The notes under the pieces: generated by a model | What the model was told of the DNA's origin: nothing | The model's input: only the letters and a program-made list of their open reading frames with translations | Databases searched by the model: none | Shown here: positions 19,303 through 21,276 of the stretch, piece by piece | Numbering within the stretch: the first letter of the stretch is position 1 | Layout of the letters: the number at the start of each line of letters is the position of its first letter | Position numbers and translations under genes: made by a program | Origin: Polysphondylium violaceum | Lineage: Eukaryota > Evosea > Eumycetozoa > Dictyosteliales > Dictyosteliaceae | Assembly (NCBI GenBank): GCA_000277445.1 | Contig: AJWJ01000415.1 | Location: 1-21,276, forward strand | Length of the DNA: 21,276 bases | Reading direction: 5' to 3'

Positions 19303-20895
19303 TTAGTTTGGAATTGGATAAGTGGCTTGGGTTGAGATACCGCAATTGTTACCATGGTTTCTGGCCATCATAATGTAACCATCAATACCCCAGTTGGTGG
19401 ACCATGAGTTTTTGACTAACCAGTAATCAGAACCTTGGTAGGTACCGTAACCGATGGCTAAAACTTCGTGATCGAGATCATCTGGACCGTTTTGACAGGC
19501 TGGAGAATAATAGACACCAGAAGAGTAGTATCTGAAATCTGGGACAGAGGCATCGATGGCGACGGCGACTGGACCAACGGTGGCAACAGCGTTTTGGAGG
19601 GCAGCTTCAGAGGCAGAGGTGACGTTGACGTAGCTGGCAACAGTGACACCAGATTTTGGAGCGTATCTGTCTTTGCAGATACCGTTTTGCATGAGGTATG
19701 GGTAGGCGGCTTCAGTAGAGATACCTTGGTCATTCATGATGTATTGGAAGGCAGAGGAGGCGAAACCACCGTTGCAACCTTGGGATTCCATAATGTAGGC
19801 ACAATCGACTAATTGTTGTTCAGAGAGAGAGATTAAAGAGTTGTGTTTGACACAATAGGTACCTTCGAGGGAACCAGTGGAACCGAAGGTCCAGCATGAA
19901 CCACAGACACCTTGATCTTTGACTGGGGTGACACAGTTTTGTTGTCTCCAATCGACGGTAGCTGGGAGAGAGATGGTGTGTTCATTGTCGTGAGTAGAGT
20001 GGGCACCGTTGTTTTCTGGTCTCTTGTTCTTTGGGGTGATTCTGGTGTGGAATTCTTCGTCAGTCATATCGGCAAATTGGTTGACGGCCAAGGTGTAGGA
20101 TAAACCTTTGGCGTTGTGGGCATCAATCATATTGGCAGCTTTTTTGTAGAGGTTGAAACGGACTTCGTGTTCAGCGTTGGATTGGTAGTTTCTGTTGTAT
20201 TTGTTTTTGAAGTCGGCAAAGTTGACACGGTGGAGTTTTTCACGAGCAACCAATTGTTGACCAATGGTACCGAAAATGCTGATGGTGCTTTCTTGTTCGT
20301 CAGAGGCTTGTGGGGTTGGGGAGATACCATTGCAGAGTTCTGGGACGGCAAAGTAGGATTCAGCGACTGGACCTTCAGTGTAGGTGGCAAAGTTGAGAAT
20401 GTAGATATCTGGGTGAGAGTCAAAGATGGTATCAACACCATTCAAATAGAATTGGATTGGGTTACCGTTGGCATCAATGTAAAAAGTGTAAGTACCGGTT
20501 CTACCATAGGCAGAGATCTTTTTGGTGAAACTGTAGGATTGGACATTGTTGACCAAAGCAGTACCGTTAAAAATCCAGTTGGTTGGGTCGTTTGGAATGA
20601 CGTTGATTAAAGTACCGTTACCTTGAGTGACAGTGCAGGTCATTTCATAGACACGTGGTGAGATGGTGTAGGTGAGGTCTTGGTTAAATAAGTTGATGAT
20701 GACATCTAAACCTTGATAGTAATCGATAAATTGACGATTGTTGATAGAGTCATATGCAAGGGTGATTGGCTCAACAATGTTGAAATATGGAATTTCAAAA
20801 GTACCAGACATAATATATTGAGTTGGTTGTGGAATACTTGGAACGGCCAAGATGGTGGCGACAGCCATAAGGGTTAAAAGTAATATAGATTTCAT
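19303..20895 (-). CDS. cfaD: cfaD-like secreted cysteine protease (papain family, 26/29-kDa protease type)
   Basis: Secreted papain-family (C1A) protein, 530 aa; D. discoideum counting factor-associated protein D, which acts in the secreted group-size counting system, has this architecture and near-identical length. I start at the second Met (20895) because [20 protein letters not shown] is a clean signal peptide; the Met 11 codons upstream would bury it. Residues about 20-200 form the N-terminal domain shared with insect 26/29-kDa proteases ([20 protein letters not shown], then IDYYQGLD). An I29 inhibitor propeptide follows at about 220-285 ([12 protein letters not shown] ... [13 protein letters not shown]). 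The mature domain runs from [10 protein letters not shown] with Gln328, Cys334 ([10 protein letters not shown]), His476 ([11 protein letters not shown]) and Asn496 (KNSWSTNWG), a complete catalytic set. Codon third positions are much richer in G/C than in neighbouring genes, which suggests strong expression. Confidence 0.93.
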   Translation of the reverse strand: MKSILLLTLMAVATILAVPSIPQPTQYIMSGTFEIPYFNIVEPITLAYDSINNRQFIDYYQGLDVIINLFNQDLTYTISPRVYEMTCTVTQGNGTLINVIPNDPTNWIFNGTALVNNVQSYSFTKKISAYGRTGTYTFYIDANGNPIQFYLNGVDTIFDSHPDIYILNFATYTEGPVAESYFAVPELCNGISPTPQASDEQESTISIFGTIGQQLVAREKLHRVNFADFKNKYNRNYQSNAEHEVRFNLYKKAANMIDAHNAKGLSYTLAVNQFADMTDEEFHTRITPKNKRPENNGAHSTHDNEHTISLPATVDWRQQNCVTPVKDQGVCGSCWTFGSTGSLEGTYCVKHNSLISLSEQQLVDCAYIMESQGCNGGFASSAFQYIMNDQGISTEAAYPYLMQNGICKDRYAPKSGVTVASYVNVTSASEAALQNAVATVGPVAVAIDASVPDFRYYSSGVYYSPACQNGPDDLDHEVLAIGYGTYQGSDYWLVKNSWSTNWGIDGYIMMARNHGNNCGISTQATYPIPN

Positions 20896-21012
20896 CCTAT
20901 TATATATATATACAAATAGATATAACAATCAGCAACAATTGTATATCAACAAGATTTGTGAGTGAGTGTGATGAAAAAATAAAAATAAAAAAAAATATGC
21001 GACGCCGGACAG

Positions 21013-21020
21013 CTTTTATA
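21013..21020 (-). promoter_or_regulatory. TATA box of cfaD-like gene
   Basis: TATAAAAG on the minus strand about 118 bp before the start codon, followed about 25 nt on by a T-rich run (20976-20995), the standard dictyostelid core promoter layout. Confidence 0.7.
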
Positions 21021-21180
21021 CTTACCCGTTTTTTTTGTTATTTTTTTTCAAAATAGAATGATGGAAATGTGTTGTGAATTTTCTATTCCATCCAATTCCT
21101 CGCCCCCTAAAATTTTTTTTTATAAAAAAAATTCAAAAAAAAATAAAATCACTCAAATGACAAAAATTTTATCAAAGTTT

Positions 21181-21208
21181 GTTTGCACGGACGACTGGGC
21201 ATGCAAAC
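21181..21208. promoter_or_regulatory. Dyad upstream of cfaD-like gene
   Basis: Perfect inverted arms GTTTGCA (21181-21187) and TGCAAAC (21202-21208) with a GC-rich 14-nt spacer, in otherwise A/T-rich DNA about 290 bp before the start. It could be a transcription factor site; no factor can be named. Confidence 0.35.
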
Positions 21209-21276
21209 ACATTATCTGGGTCAAAAAATTGGAGCAGGAGCAGGGAAACGAAAAAAAAAAAATGAAAAAAAAAAAA

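Larger units (their letters stand above)
20896..21276. other. cfaD upstream region
   Basis: Reading on the minus strand towards the gene: A/T homopolymers, a dyad (21181-21208), a C-rich box CTCGCCCCC (21101-21109 on the plus strand), the TATA box, a T-rich tract and a (TA)n run just before the ATG. A short unspliced 5' UTR is assumed, but TATATATAG directly before GATG would also fit a 5' UTR intron acceptor. Confidence 0.5.

Noticed and set aside
20116-20610. Long plus-strand frame of 164 aa opposite cfaD.
   Set aside because: Mirror frame of a gene with G/C-rich third positions; the minus-strand frame has complete protease motifs.
20896-20928. Start of the cfaD-like protein at the upstream Met ([11 protein letters not shown]).
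   Set aside because: The downstream Met starts a canonical signal peptide, and the upstream codons are a (TA)n leader.

Overview
The window looks like nuclear DNA from a dictyostelid social amoeba. The evidence is AT-rich intergenic DNA, introns that are nearly all 53-78 nt with GTAAGT/GTATGT-type donors, poly-Asn, poly-Gln, poly-Asp and poly-Ser tracts in otherwise ordinary eukaryotic proteins, a TATA-plus-oligo(dT) promoter style, a DUSE-type RNA promoter, and a cfaD-like cysteine protease. Several intergenic stretches are less AT-rich than I would expect for D. discoideum, so another dictyostelid is likely, but I cannot name the species.

Layout, left to right. About 1-1060 is non-coding and holds a diverged direct repeat. 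A small four-EF-hand protein (-, 1061-1630) is followed by a PHRF1-type RING protein with very long acidic/Ser tails (-, 2193-4411). A five-exon VIT1/CCC1 vacuolar iron transporter (+, 4833-5951) comes next, then an unrecognised acidic protein with a SAP-like C-terminus (-, 6118-7668). A tiny two-exon Gly/Lys-rich peptide gene (+, 8201-8482) precedes a four-exon OSCA/TMEM63 channel-like protein with an added extracellular domain (+, 9226-12846). The signal recognition particle RNA gene lies on the minus strand (about 13006-13290) with its DUSE/TATA promoter and T-run terminator. It is followed by a PH-VPS9 Rab5-type exchange factor (+, 13820-16168), cytosolic phenylalanyl-tRNA synthetase beta (-, 16518-18562) and the cfaD-like secreted cysteine protease (-, 19303-20895).

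The genes do not form an operon or an obvious pathway; this is ordinary eukaryotic gene packing. Two loose themes can be noted: calcium/mechanical signalling (EF-hand protein, OSCA/TMEM63) and the secretory/endocytic system (SRP RNA, VPS9 protein, secreted protease). The most valuable items are the SRP RNA gene, easily missed because it has no ORF, and the rebuilt exon structures of six genes, which open reading frames alone show as fragments. At two places (EF-hand gene, RING gene) the frame breaks inside A-homopolymers in a way that suggests a sequence-length error, and a splice acceptor in the PheRS gene is ambiguous. I found no transposon, virus-like element or CRISPR array, and no convincing new multi-gene system.
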